Shown here in pieces: positions 42,389-50,891 of a stretch of 64,000 bases of DNA; the first letter of the stretch is position 1; the number at the start of each line of letters is the position of its first letter. This DNA comes from Sphaerobacter thermophilus DSM 20745 (GTDB lineage: Bacteria; Chloroflexota; Chloroflexia; Thermomicrobiales; Thermomicrobiaceae), in NCBI RefSeq assembly GCF_000024985.1, contig NC_013523.1, positions 186,001 to 250,000 on the forward strand, given 5' to 3'. Under the pieces are notes generated by a model, which worked only from the letters and a program-made list of their open reading frames with translations, was not told the DNA's origin and ran no database searches. The position numbers and the translations under genes were made by a program.

Positions 42389-43726
42389 CTACGGGAGGTA
42401 GTGTTCCGGGTTCTCCCAGACGCCGTTCCGCTGGACGGCGAAGTGGAGGTGCGGGCCGGTCGAGGCGCCGGTGCTCCCGATCGGGCCGATGTGCTGGCCC
42501 TGCTCGACCCACTGCCCGACGCTGACCCACGGCTGCGACGCCATGTGGGCGTACAGGGTCGACAGCCCGTTGCCGTGGTCGATCTGCACCATGAAGCCGT
42601 AACCGGAGCCGTGCCAGCCGGCGAAGGTCACGGTGCCGCTGGCGGCGGCGGCGATGGGCGTGCCGGCAACGTTGGCGATGTCGAGTCCCTGGTGGAAGTG
42701 GGCATAGCCCTGGTAGGCCGGCTCCAGCCAGAGTCGGCTCGGGCCGAACCGCTGGGTGATGGTGCCACGAGCAGGCCAGATGAACCCGGTGCTCGACTGC
42801 TGCGCCGCGGGGGCCGGCTCCGGCTCGGCCTGCGCGGGTTGCGGCGCCGGGGCCTCCTGGGCCGGCGCGGCCTCCTGTGCGGGCTCCTGGGCTGGCGCGG
42901 CCTCGTGTGCGGGCTCCTCGGCCGGCGCGCTCGCGCCGGGGATGGTCAGCACGTCGCCCGGATAGATCAGGTGCGGATTGGCCAGCTTGTTCGCGGCGAT
43001 GATGCTCTCCATCGACACGCCGTAGCGCTGGGCGAGGAGGAACACCGTGTCGCCGGGTTTCACCTCGACGGTCAGGCCACCGCCGACCCCGCCCTCGGCG
43101 TCCTCACCGGGGATGTTGACGTGCTGCCCCGGGTAGATGAGGTCGGGGTTGGGGAAGTCGTTGGCCGCGATGACCTCGTGGAGGGGCACGCCGTAGCGCT
43201 GGGCGATCTTGAAGAGCGTATCCCCCGGCTCCACGACATGCGTGAGCCCGGCACCCGGACCACCCACGCCGGTGAACTCGCCGGTGTGCTCACTGGTCGC
43301 GGCCTGGCTGACCGTGGCGGCGTTGATGATCGGGAACTGGTCGGTGTTTTCGGAGGTTGTACGAGCGGTGGCGGCTGACGCACCACCGACGACACCGGCG
43401 GTCGCCACCGCGGCGACCGCGGCGGCCACCAGTGCCGACTGCGCGCGGCGACCCCGACGGTAGGCTGCCAGATCAGCCATGCTCGGCGCCGGCGGTACCC
43501 AGTACTCGGGTTCGCGCAGCCACCGCTCAAGCGGGTCGTCGTCGAGCGGCGCTACCGCGACGCGAGTGTGCGGTGCGGTGTGCGTCGTGTGCGGTGTCGT
43601 GTGTGCCTGAGGCGTCTCCCAGTCGGGACGCCAACCGAAGCGCGGTTGTGGTTGCGGAGCAAGAGGTCTGCTTTGAACGGACTCGGACGCATGAGCGCCC
43701 GGCCTCTCATCGAGGCGGCGAGGCAT
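42389..43726 (-). CDS. LysM-containing M23 cell-wall peptidase
   Basis: A 445-residue cell-wall hydrolase. The basic N-terminal part (about 1-90) precedes a transmembrane or signal helix near residues 96-115 (RAQSALVAAAVAAVATAGVV). Two LysM domains follow (about 160-205 and 215-260; HVVEPGDTLFKIAQRYGV and VEVKPGDTVFLLAQRYGV), then a Pro/Ala/Glu linker. The M23 domain at about 320-440 has the zinc motifs HFHQGLD (HxxxD) and HLHF (HxH). It cleaves or binds peptidoglycan. The ATG at 43726 has GGGAAGGG upstream. Confidence 0.92.
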   Translation of the reverse strand: MPRRLDERPGAHASESVQSRPLAPQPQPRFGWRPDWETPQAHTTPHTTHTAPHTRVAVAPLDDDPLERWLREPEYWVPPAPSMADLAAYRRGRRAQSALVAAAVAAVATAGVVGGASAATARTTSENTDQFPIINAATVSQAATSEHTGEFTGVGGPGAGLTHVVEPGDTLFKIAQRYGVPLHEVIAANDFPNPDLIYPGQHVNIPGEDAEGGVGGGLTVEVKPGDTVFLLAQRYGVSMESIIAANKLANPHLIYPGDVLTIPGASAPAEEPAHEAAPAQEPAQEAAPAQEAPAPQPAQAEPEPAPAAQQSSTGFIWPARGTITQRFGPSRLWLEPAYQGYAHFHQGLDIANVAGTPIAAAASGTVTFAGWHGSGYGFMVQIDHGNGLSTLYAHMASQPWVSVGQWVEQGQHIGPIGSTGASTGPHLHFAVQRNGVWENPEHYLP

Positions 43727-43977
43727 GATCAATCCCTTCCCTTTCCCCGGTTTCCCCGTCGCCACGTTCTCGGCCGGGCGCTGTCCCCACGCATACCCCG
43801 GCCAGTGGCAACGAGTGTAATCCGTGGCCAGAGCATAACAATGCGTCGCCTCCGAGTCAACCTCCTCACGCGATCGGCTGCTGAACGTTCAGGAATGTGC
43901 CGAAGAGGTGGATTGCCGGAGAGCGACTGTGCCGGTCTCGCCGCTCTCCGGCCGGGGCATGGACTTAGAGGCAGAGA

Positions 43978-45348
43978 TCAGTCGAGACCGGGGATAGGTC
44001 CGGCCAGGAGGCGCTCGGCCATTGCCTCGAATGCGGCAGCACGGGCTGCAGCGCGCTCCCGGCGGGCGGCGATCTGGCGGGCGCTCTCCTCCAGCCCGAG
44101 GTCGCCGGCCGTGCCCAGATGGGTGCGCTTCGCAAGCTGCTCATGGGGATCCATCGGCGGGACGGTCTCGAGGGCGGTGCCGACCCGGCGATAGGCGTCG
44201 CGGAAGGGGACACCCTCGGCCACGAGCTCGTAGGCGGCGTCAGTGGCGAACAGGTCGGGGGTGCAGGCAGCCAGCAGGGCCTGCTCGTTCGGCTCCAGGT
44301 TGCGCACGGTGAGCGCGGCGACGCGGGCGGCGCGGGCAGTGAGGTCGAGCGCGTCGATGAAGGGGCGCTTGGTTTCCTGATAGTCCATGTTGTAGCCGGA
44401 GGGGAGCCCGGCGAGCACGGTCATGATCTGCTGCTGGTAGGCGAGCATGACGCTCCCCTTAGCGCGCAGCATCTCCATCGCGCCCAGATTCTTCTTCTGC
44501 GGCATGATGCTGCTGCCGGTGGTGAACTCCGCGCCGATGGTAAAGAAGCCGAACTCGGCGGTGGTGAAGAGCAGGATGTCCTGTGCCAGTTTGGAGAGGT
44601 CGAGCATGACCTGGCTGAGCGCCTGCACGACCGCCGCTTCGAACTTGCCGCGTGCGTTCTGGGCGTAGAGTACGTTGCGCTGTGGGGCGCGGAAGCCGAG
44701 GAGGTCTGACACGTAGCGCCGGTCGATCGGGAACGGTACGCCGTAGCTCGCGGCCGAGCCGAGGGGGCACTGATCGTTCAGGTCGAGCGCCGCGTCGAGG
44801 AGCGTGAGGTCGTCGAGCAGCGCTTCAAGGTAGGCCCCGGCCCAGACCCCGACCGATGAGAGCATGGCGCGCTGCATGTGGGTGTACCCGGGCATGGGCG
44901 TCAGCCGGTGGCGCTCGGCCAGGGAAAGAAGCGCGTCGGCACAGTCGAGGATCGCCCGCTCGACGCGCGGGGCCTCCTGCTTCAGGAAGAGCCGGAGATC
45001 CACGATCACCTGATCGTTGCGAGAGCGGGCGGTGTGGATCTTCTTGCCCGGCTCTCCGGTGCGGGCGGTCAGCGCGTGCTCGATCTTGGTGTGGACATCC
45101 TCGTCACCCGGCTCGACCCGAAATGTCCCGGCGGCCGCTTCCTCTGCGATGGCGGCCAGCGCGGAGCGGAGCGCGGCGAACTCGTCGCGGGTCAGCAGGC
45201 CGACCTTCGTCAGCCCGGCCGCGTGAGCGATCGACCCGAGGACGTCGGCCAGGATCAGCCGGTTGTCGTAGACGACATCATCCCCGACCTCGAACGCCTC
45301 GATCTCGGGATTGAGGTCGTACCCCTTGTCCCAGAGCTTGGTGGCCAT
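43978..45348 (-). CDS. argH: argininosuccinate lyase
   Basis: Last enzyme of arginine synthesis: cleaves argininosuccinate to arginine and fumarate. The 456-residue chain has the fumarase-superfamily signature GSSIMPQKKN (the catalytic Ser lies on this loop), the N-terminal substrate region HTKIEHALTARTG, and HTARSRNDQV. All three conserved regions are present and the length is normal. It follows argG on the same strand; the 155-base gap holds two inverted G/C-rich hairpins. Confidence 0.96.
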   Translation of the reverse strand: MATKLWDKGYDLNPEIEAFEVGDDVVYDNRLILADVLGSIAHAAGLTKVGLLTRDEFAALRSALAAIAEEAAAGTFRVEPGDEDVHTKIEHALTARTGEPGKKIHTARSRNDQVIVDLRLFLKQEAPRVERAILDCADALLSLAERHRLTPMPGYTHMQRAMLSSVGVWAGAYLEALLDDLTLLDAALDLNDQCPLGSAASYGVPFPIDRRYVSDLLGFRAPQRNVLYAQNARGKFEAAVVQALSQVMLDLSKLAQDILLFTTAEFGFFTIGAEFTTGSSIMPQKKNLGAMEMLRAKGSVMLAYQQQIMTVLAGLPSGYNMDYQETKRPFIDALDLTARAARVAALTVRNLEPNEQALLAACTPDLFATDAAYELVAEGVPFRDAYRRVGTALETVPPMDPHEQLAKRTHLGTAGDLGLEESARQIAARRERAAARAAAFEAMAERLLAGPIPGLD

Positions 45349-45377
45349 GCGGTGTCCTTTCGTGGTGCGGGTGAGAA

Positions 45378-45492
45378 CCCCTCACCCCCTAACCCCCTCT
45401 CCCACAAAGGGGAGAGGGGGAACGGGTACGCGGTGCGTAGCTCTTGGTCTCCCCCTCGCCCCTTGTGGGAGAGGGGGCCGGGGGGTGAGGGG
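45378..45492. repeat. inverted pair of CCCTCACCCC/GGGAGAGGGG hairpins
   Basis: Copy 1 (45378-45420) and copy 2 (45451-45492) are near-identical in opposite orientation: each has CCCCTCACCCCC, then a CCCCTCTCCCACAA arm and a GGGG-GAGGGGG arm. The core is the same as in the heptamer-repeat elements but without the heptamers. It lies between argG and argH. Confidence 0.7.
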
Positions 45493-45504
45493 CCCTCGGC
45501 GTTT

Positions 45505-46761
45505 CTACCCCTCCGCCGCGAGCGTCTGCTGGCGCAGGGCCAGCACTTCGAACGGCAGGCCGCGGATCAGCGCGGCCGGACCGCAGAGTTGCTGGTTGAA
45601 CCCGCTGCTGGCGATCGAGCGGATCTCCGGGCGGAACAGGGAGGCCGGGGTGTCCCGCTTGACGATCTCGATGGTGCCCTTGTAGAGCGAGACCGTCCAG
45701 GTGCCGCGCACGACGTGCTGCGTCTCGGCGATGAAGGCGTCCAACGCGCTGCGCAGCGGGTGGAACCACTCGCCGTGGTAGACCATCGAGGCCCAGGTCT
45801 GTTCGACTAGCTTCTTGAACTGGAGCTCCTGCTTGGTCAGCACGGCGCTCTCGATGTCGCGGTGGACGGCCAGGATGATCTTCGCACCCGGCGCTTCATA
45901 GATCTCGCGGGACTTCAGATCCATGATGCCGTCTTCGAAGATGTCGATCTTCCCAATGCCGTTGGCCCCGCCGATCTCGTTCAGCGCCGCGATGAGGTCC
46001 GGCAGCGGCATCGAGGTGCCGTCGAGCGCGACGGGCAGGCCGTTCTCGAAGGTGAGGGTGATCGTGGTCGGCGAGTTGGGCGCCTTGTGGGGCGGGACGT
46101 ACCACATCCAGATGTCGTCCGGCAGCGTGGTATCGAGCCCGATCCCACCGCTGGCGATCGAGCGGCACCAGAGGGTCTTGTCGTCGCCCCCGGCGATGAT
46201 CTCGGTGACCGGCACTCCGTAGTGCTCGCAGAGGGCCATCTCCTCGGTGCGTGTCAGGTCGAAGTCGCGCACCGGCACCAGGACGGTGAGCTGCGGGGCG
46301 AAGAGTTTGAAGACGTTGTGCATGCGGTACTGGTCGTTGCCGCGGCCGGTTGAGCCCTCCATGACCGCGTCGCACCCCAGCTCCAGGGCCTTCTCCGCGA
46401 CTTTGGCGGCGATGAGCTGGCGGGTCATCGAGGTGGAGACGGGGTAGCCCTCGTAGTCGGAGTTGGCGCGGATGGCGCGGGTGAGCCACTCCTCAGCGAA
46501 CTCGGCGCGGGCGTCGATCAGCAAGGGGGTAATGCCGAGCACGTCCGCTTTGGCGAAGCTCTCAGCGATCTCGCCCTCGCCCTGGCCGACATCGACGGTG
46601 ATGGGCACCACCTCGGCGCCGTATTTCTCGCGGGCCAGGACGATGCAGAGGGTGGAATCGAGCCCGCCGGAGTAGGCGACAGCGATCTTTTTCACCGTGG
46701 GTACGGGAGTGCTCTCGATCTTGGCCAGTGCGGTTTCCAGCAAGGCGTTGGTCGTCGTCAT
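45505..46761 (-). CDS. argG: argininosuccinate synthase
   Basis: Joins citrulline and aspartate with ATP to make argininosuccinate. The 418-residue product has the PP-loop AVAYSGGLDST near residue 27 and the family blocks GSTGRGNDQYR (about 135), IIAGGDDKTLWCRS and EGYPVSTSMTRQ. The C-terminal part includes EWFHPLRSALDAFI. Length and motifs are normal. It starts at ATG after GAAGGGA. It is the first gene of an argG-argH operon preceded by a promoter at 47104-47132 and a long leader. Confidence 0.96.
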   Translation of the reverse strand: MTTTNALLETALAKIESTPVPTVKKIAVAYSGGLDSTLCIVLAREKYGAEVVPITVDVGQGEGEIAESFAKADVLGITPLLIDARAEFAEEWLTRAIRANSDYEGYPVSTSMTRQLIAAKVAEKALELGCDAVMEGSTGRGNDQYRMHNVFKLFAPQLTVLVPVRDFDLTRTEEMALCEHYGVPVTEIIAGGDDKTLWCRSIASGGIGLDTTLPDDIWMWYVPPHKAPNSPTTITLTFENGLPVALDGTSMPLPDLIAALNEIGGANGIGKIDIFEDGIMDLKSREIYEAPGAKIILAVHRDIESAVLTKQELQFKKLVEQTWASMVYHGEWFHPLRSALDAFIAETQHVVRGTWTVSLYKGTIEIVKRDTPASLFRPEIRSIASSGFNQQLCGPAALIRGLPFEVLALRQQTLAAEG

Positions 46762-47098
46762 CGTGGTGTTCCCTTCGTGCTAAACGCGTCTCGGCATTCG
46801 ACATGGATGCGTGGTCGTGGCGAACGGCATGCACCTATGCCGGTCGCGCCGTGCACGCGACGCGGGGAAGCACCACGGCGAGGGATGCCGGGATGGAAGG
46901 GATATCGAGAGTGGGGAGAACAAGATGGCGATGCCACGCACCGTATAACGCTCCAGACCAGTATGCGCCCGAGCAGGCGCGACCGACGCTGACGAAACTC
47001 AGCGGGTCCTGGTCCTCCAGAGCGAACGGTGCTGTGCCATATCGATCGCCTCTCGCAGATCCCGGCGGCCAGAGTGCCACACGGGTATTATGCGGTAG
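46762..47098 (-). promoter_or_regulatory. long 5' leader of argG-argH
   Basis: If the promoter at 47104-47132 is right, argG has a leader of about 335 nt. It holds several imperfect stems and TGGCATCGCC (46936-46927), which resembles but does not match the T-box core. A short frame from GTG 47080 to 46835 shows no ribosome site and no arginine run. No known riboswitch class was recognised. Confidence 0.4.
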
Positions 47099-47103
47099 GG
47101 CCG

Positions 47104-47132
47104 AGTCTAGCAGTCCGGTGGGGAGCCGTCAA
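47104..47132 (-). promoter_or_regulatory. promoter of argG-argH
   Basis: On the minus strand TTGACG (47132-47127) and TAGACT (47109-47104) are spaced by exactly 17 bases, matching sigma-70 at five and four of six positions. Transcription would begin near 47098. Confidence 0.65.
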
Positions 47133-47222
47133 GACGCGGCGGCGGGTGGGGTGGGACCCGGTGGCGCGCTGGCGTGATGCGCCGCTATCCAGCCACCGGA
47201 TCCCATGGTTCCCCGAGCGGCC

Positions 47223-48572
47223 TTAGAACGACAGGTCGTCGAAGTCCGGGATGCGATCGACCACGATGTTCGCGTAGGTCCCATCATCCAACTGCTCGAC
47301 GCGGCAGAGGAGGATGGTGGTGACCGGCCCCTGGGACTCCGGGTGGAAGCGGAAGTTCCCGGCCGGACCGGTGAACTCCACCGCCTTCAACGCCTCGAGC
47401 AGCGCTTCTTTGTTTTCGACCTCCCCGTCGATAGCCGTGAGGGCTTCGGCGATGACACGCCCACCGATGTAGCCGGCGTAGTCGACCAGCCCCGGGAGTA
47501 TCCCTTCGTGTCTGGCCGTGAACGCCTCGACGAATTCCTGGCTCTCGGGCGTGTCGTTGTACGCCGTGTAGAGCGTCCCGCTCACCAACCCCAGCGCGGC
47601 ATCGCCGATCTCGGGGAGGATTGACTGGTCCACGTCGGCACCGGAGGGGATGAGCGGGATGGAGTCCTTGAGCCCGAACTCCTGGTACTGCACGAGGAAG
47701 CGGATGGCGTCAGTGCTCGTACCGTGGAAGGCGAAGACGGCATCCGCCTCCGCCGCCGCCTGCTCGATCCGCTGCAGGTAGGGCCCGAAGTCTTGCGTCC
47801 CGATCGGGGCGACCACTTCGTCGACGATCTCGCCGCCGGCCTGTTCGAACCGGCTGCGGAAGGCCGCCATCTCCTCGTGCCCTGCGGCGTAGTCGGCCGC
47901 GTGCAGGACCATGCGCCGGTAGCCCAGCGTTTCATAGGCGTAATCGGCCGCTGGGGCGTCGTACTGACCATTGGCGAAGGAAACCCGGAAGAGGTAGGGG
48001 CTCCGCATCGCCGGGTCGCGGGTCAACGCTTGCAGTCCGGCGTTGGTGACGATGGTCGGCATTTCGGCCTGAACCAGGATGTCGCGAACGGCGGCAGCCT
48101 CGTTGCTCAGCGTGATCCCGGCGATAAGGTGCACCCGATCCCGCTCGATGAGTTGCCGGGTCTTGGTGATCGCCTGCTCCGGTTGCCCGGCCGAGTCCTC
48201 GATGATCAACTCGACGGGCCGCCCACCGAACTGCATGCCGGCCTGATCGAGAGCCAGGGTCAATCCCCGCAGGTTGCCCTCGCCGTTGACGCCCTGTGGG
48301 CCGGACAGCGTCAGCAGCACGCCGATGCGGATCGGCTCGCCGCTGGCGCTCGAGGCGGGGGTGGCCGCGCCGGCCGTTGTCGGGCTGGTGATCGGGCTGG
48401 CGGCACTCCCGTCGGAAGTGCCGCCGGATGCGGCGGGGGGCGGTGAGGGGCTCCCGCTGTCGGCCGGAGTTGGGGTCGAATCTTCTCCACCACATGCTGT
48501 GAGCAGCGCTGACAGGCCCAACGCACCGCCAGTGAGACGGAGGAAGTCCCTCCGGCGTATCAATCGCTCCAT
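47223..48572 (-). CDS. LivK-type ABC transporter substrate-binding lipoprotein
   Basis: A 449-residue extracellular binding protein of the branched-chain amino acid/amide type. The N-terminus RRRDFLRLTGGALGLSALLTACGG combines a twin-arginine signal with a lipobox (in two parts: RRRDFLRLTGG and LLTACGG). A Ser/Thr/Pro/Gly spacer follows, then the two-lobed periplasmic-binding fold from about residue 75: IRIGVLLTLSGPQGVNG and DSAGQPEQAITKTRQLI. The ATG at 48572 has AAGGAG upstream. No permease or ATPase genes are adjacent. Its partner is the LigM-like gene 48 bases upstream. Confidence 0.88.
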   Translation of the reverse strand: MERLIRRRDFLRLTGGALGLSALLTACGGEDSTPTPADSGSPSPPPAASGGTSDGSAASPITSPTTAGAATPASSASGEPIRIGVLLTLSGPQGVNGEGNLRGLTLALDQAGMQFGGRPVELIIEDSAGQPEQAITKTRQLIERDRVHLIAGITLSNEAAAVRDILVQAEMPTIVTNAGLQALTRDPAMRSPYLFRVSFANGQYDAPAADYAYETLGYRRMVLHAADYAAGHEEMAAFRSRFEQAGGEIVDEVVAPIGTQDFGPYLQRIEQAAAEADAVFAFHGTSTDAIRFLVQYQEFGLKDSIPLIPSGADVDQSILPEIGDAALGLVSGTLYTAYNDTPESQEFVEAFTARHEGILPGLVDYAGYIGGRVIAEALTAIDGEVENKEALLEALKAVEFTGPAGNFRFHPESQGPVTTILLCRVEQLDDGTYANIVVDRIPDFDDLSF

Positions 48573-48620
48573 GCGTGGCTCCTTACTCGCGCCTGGCTCG
48601 CGGCGCGAACTCACCGACCC

Positions 48621-50027
48621 CTAGTGCCCACGCTCCGACCCGAGGTAGTCCCGGGCAAGGTCGGCGTAGGGAACCGGGGCGACCGTGGCGCGGATCTCAG
48701 TCTGGGTGTGCCGCTCGACCGTCGGCTTTTCGGAACCGCCACGCGGCTCACCCCAGAGGAGCGTCACCTGGGTGCCGGGCTGGCTGTACTCCGGATCGAC
48801 AGCGGCGAGGGACAGGATCGCCGTCGCGTTGGAGATGTAGCCGCAGGTGGTGGACACACCGATGACGTCGCCCCGGTCGTTGCACACCGCGTCGTACTGC
48901 CAGAGGGCGTAGCGGGGGATGGGCCAGTCGATGAACTTTGCCCGCTCCCCGGCGGGTCGCTGGAACATCGTCCCGATCGCCCGCGTCACATCCTCACCGT
49001 TCCAGACCAGCGTCACCTTGACGCGGTGCTTGTCGTTGACGCGTGCCTCCAGCGCTTCGCGGCCGATGAAGTCGTGGTCGAAGGCGATCAGATGCCCGTA
49101 GCCGAGGTCCCACGGCGTGAAGTAGTAGTCTTCGATGTTCGAGGAGTAGAAGCTGCCGCCCAGTGACCCCGTCGCCTCTTCGGTCGTCGCTGGCAGCCAC
49201 TCACGATAGGCGCGTAGCTCAGGACTCGTGTAGACGGCGGGCACCGGAGACGGGATCCAGCCCACCCCCTCGATGCCGCTGGTGATGTAGGCCTTCGATC
49301 CGACCTGACGGAGCCCGTGCCGCTGTCCAGCCTCGATGATGGCAGCCTTCACCGCCGGGCCATCCTCCCACGGCCCGAACAGCTCAGCTCCCGGGGTGCC
49401 TGCCATGCCGTGGCGGAGGAAGTACACGCGCCGACCGGCGATCGTCATCTCGCCGATCCGGAAGTACTTGACCGGCGGCAAGGGCCCGCCGTTCAGCTCT
49501 TCGAGCAGCGCGGGTGCATTGGGGCCTTGCACCTCGTAGCGGTAGACCGTCCGCGGTCGGGTGGGGTCGGCGACCGACCAGACATCGTTCTCGACCGTCA
49601 CGTCGAAGCCGCCCGTCTCGGCATGGAAGTGCAGCCAGTTGTTGATCCCCGGCCGCGATACCAGTTTGACGCGCCCGTCCGTGAGGTAGAAGAGGATACC
49701 GTCACCAATGACATAGCCTTCGGGGCTGCACGCGACCAGTTGCTTGGCACGGCCCGCCGTGAAGTTCTTGACCGTGTTGACGCCTACGCGCTCGAGGAGC
49801 GGGATGATGTCCGGCCCGCTCAGGTAGAGGTTGGTCATGTGATAGGACTGGTCGAACAGGGCAACCGAGTGGCGCCACGAGTGCTGCTCGTCACGCCAGT
49901 TGGTGAATTCGGGCGGGAGGTCGGGGAAGGTCCCGAGCAGCGTCATCTTCTGGTTGTAGAGGTGGTCAACGATGTTGGGCACAGAGTCAATCAACTGCTG
50001 CAGGCTCGTTCGCGCCTGTTCGACCAT
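48621..50027 (-). CDS. GcvT-fold, LigM/DmdA-like tetrahydrofolate-dependent demethylase
   Basis: A 468-residue protein of the GcvT fold. The sequence pattern (EFTNWRDEQHSWRHSVALFDQSYHMTNLYLSG, given here in two blocks: NWRDEQHSWR and LFDQSYHMTN; then LVACSPEGYVIGDGILF and NWLHFHAETGGFDV) resembles vanillate/3-O-methylgallate O-demethylase LigM more than glycine-cleavage T protein. Such enzymes move a methyl group to tetrahydrofolate. The substrate here is unknown: no aromatic-ring degradation genes are near. The ATG at 50027 has CGGAGG upstream. It is cotranscribed with the binding protein. Confidence 0.75.
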   Translation of the reverse strand: MVEQARTSLQQLIDSVPNIVDHLYNQKMTLLGTFPDLPPEFTNWRDEQHSWRHSVALFDQSYHMTNLYLSGPDIIPLLERVGVNTVKNFTAGRAKQLVACSPEGYVIGDGILFYLTDGRVKLVSRPGINNWLHFHAETGGFDVTVENDVWSVADPTRPRTVYRYEVQGPNAPALLEELNGGPLPPVKYFRIGEMTIAGRRVYFLRHGMAGTPGAELFGPWEDGPAVKAAIIEAGQRHGLRQVGSKAYITSGIEGVGWIPSPVPAVYTSPELRAYREWLPATTEEATGSLGGSFYSSNIEDYYFTPWDLGYGHLIAFDHDFIGREALEARVNDKHRVKVTLVWNGEDVTRAIGTMFQRPAGERAKFIDWPIPRYALWQYDAVCNDRGDVIGVSTTCGYISNATAILSLAAVDPEYSQPGTQVTLLWGEPRGGSEKPTVERHTQTEIRATVAPVPYADLARDYLGSERGH

Positions 50028-50066
50028 TGTGATCACCTCCGTGAGTTGTGCGTTGCCGTCTAATGT

Positions 50067-50095
50067 GGGCTAGCAATGGCGGTTAGAGTCGTCAA
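50067..50095 (-). promoter_or_regulatory. weak candidate promoter of the demethylase operon
   Basis: On the minus strand TTGACG (50095-50090) is followed after 17 bases by TAGCCC (50072-50067), a weak -10. The rest of the 360-base divergent gap (50028-50387) shows no gene; a TAGGAT at 50307 is a possible -10 for the pyrophosphatase gene. Confidence 0.3.
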
Positions 50096-50387
50096 CGGTG
50101 CCTGTTTCTGATGCCGAAGGCGGCGGCGAATCGGATGAAGCGGTCGGCATGGGCCCCGGGAGTTACCGGCGTTTGACGAGTTAGTTGCGCGGGCACGTGC
50201 CACGACACCGGAACCATCACACCACCGGCCACGGGTGTGGATGACGGTGAGCGGGATCTTCTCACGGACCACTTCGGACCGCGCCACGCGGCAGTCCTGC
50301 GCGGGGTAGGATTGCCGGGTCGGCGGGGCAGGCTGAGCCCGGCCGCGCATGGATGGTTCTGGCCGGTGCGAAAGGAGTGCTCGGCAC

Positions 50388-50891
50388 ATGGAGCCTGTGA
50401 GCCGAACGGTGGACGCGCTCATCGAGATTCCGGCGGGCAGCCGGAATAAGTATGAGTTCGATGAGAAGGCCGGGCGAATCCGCCTGGACCGGGTGCTCTA
50501 CACCTCGGTCCATTACCCGACCGACTACGGGTTCATCCCGGACACGCTCGCTCCCGACGGCGACCACCTGGATATTCTGGTCGTGACCTACGAGCCGACC
50601 TTCCCGGGGTGCCTGGTTGAGGCCCGGCCGATCGGCGGCCTCGACATGGAGGACGAGAAGGGGAGCGACTTCAAGGTGCTCGCCGTGCCGGCGGTCGACC
50701 CGCGATTCGCGAGCACGCGCACGCTGGAAGACCTGGATCCCCACTGGCTGCGCGAGATTGAGACCTTCTTCGCGACCTACAAGCTGCTGGAGCCGAAGCA
50801 CACCGAGGTGCTGGGCTGGCATCCGGTGGAGGAGGCGTGGGGCGTGATCGAGGCGGCCCAGCGCACCTATCGATCCAGCATCCGGAGCTAG
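50388..50891 (+). CDS. ppa: inorganic pyrophosphatase (soluble family I)
   Basis: Splits pyrophosphate into phosphate, driving biosynthetic reactions. 167 residues. The signature region is [12 protein letters not shown] (usually DGDPLDVLV), with the metal-binding Asp residues; [17 protein letters not shown] and [12 protein letters not shown] lie upstream and the Asp/Lys motif DFKVLAVP downstream. The ATG at 50388 has AAAGGAG upstream; the frame is open 13 codons further but without support. Its stop overlaps the end of the convergent dehydrogenase gene by four bases. Confidence 0.94.
   Translation: MEPVSRTVDALIEIPAGSRNKYEFDEKAGRIRLDRVLYTSVHYPTDYGFIPDTLAPDGDHLDILVVTYEPTFPGCLVEARPIGGLDMEDEKGSDFKVLAVPAVDPRFASTRTLEDLDPHWLREIETFFATYKLLEPKHTEVLGWHPVEEAWGVIEAAQRTYRSSIRS

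Noticed and set aside
46927-46936. T-box riboswitch before argG
   Set aside because: Only a two-mismatch fragment of the T-box core; no matching stem I or terminator could be drawn.
46835-47080. Possible 81-residue leader protein upstream of argG
   Set aside because: No ribosome site, no arginine-rich run and no recognisable family; more likely untranslated leader.
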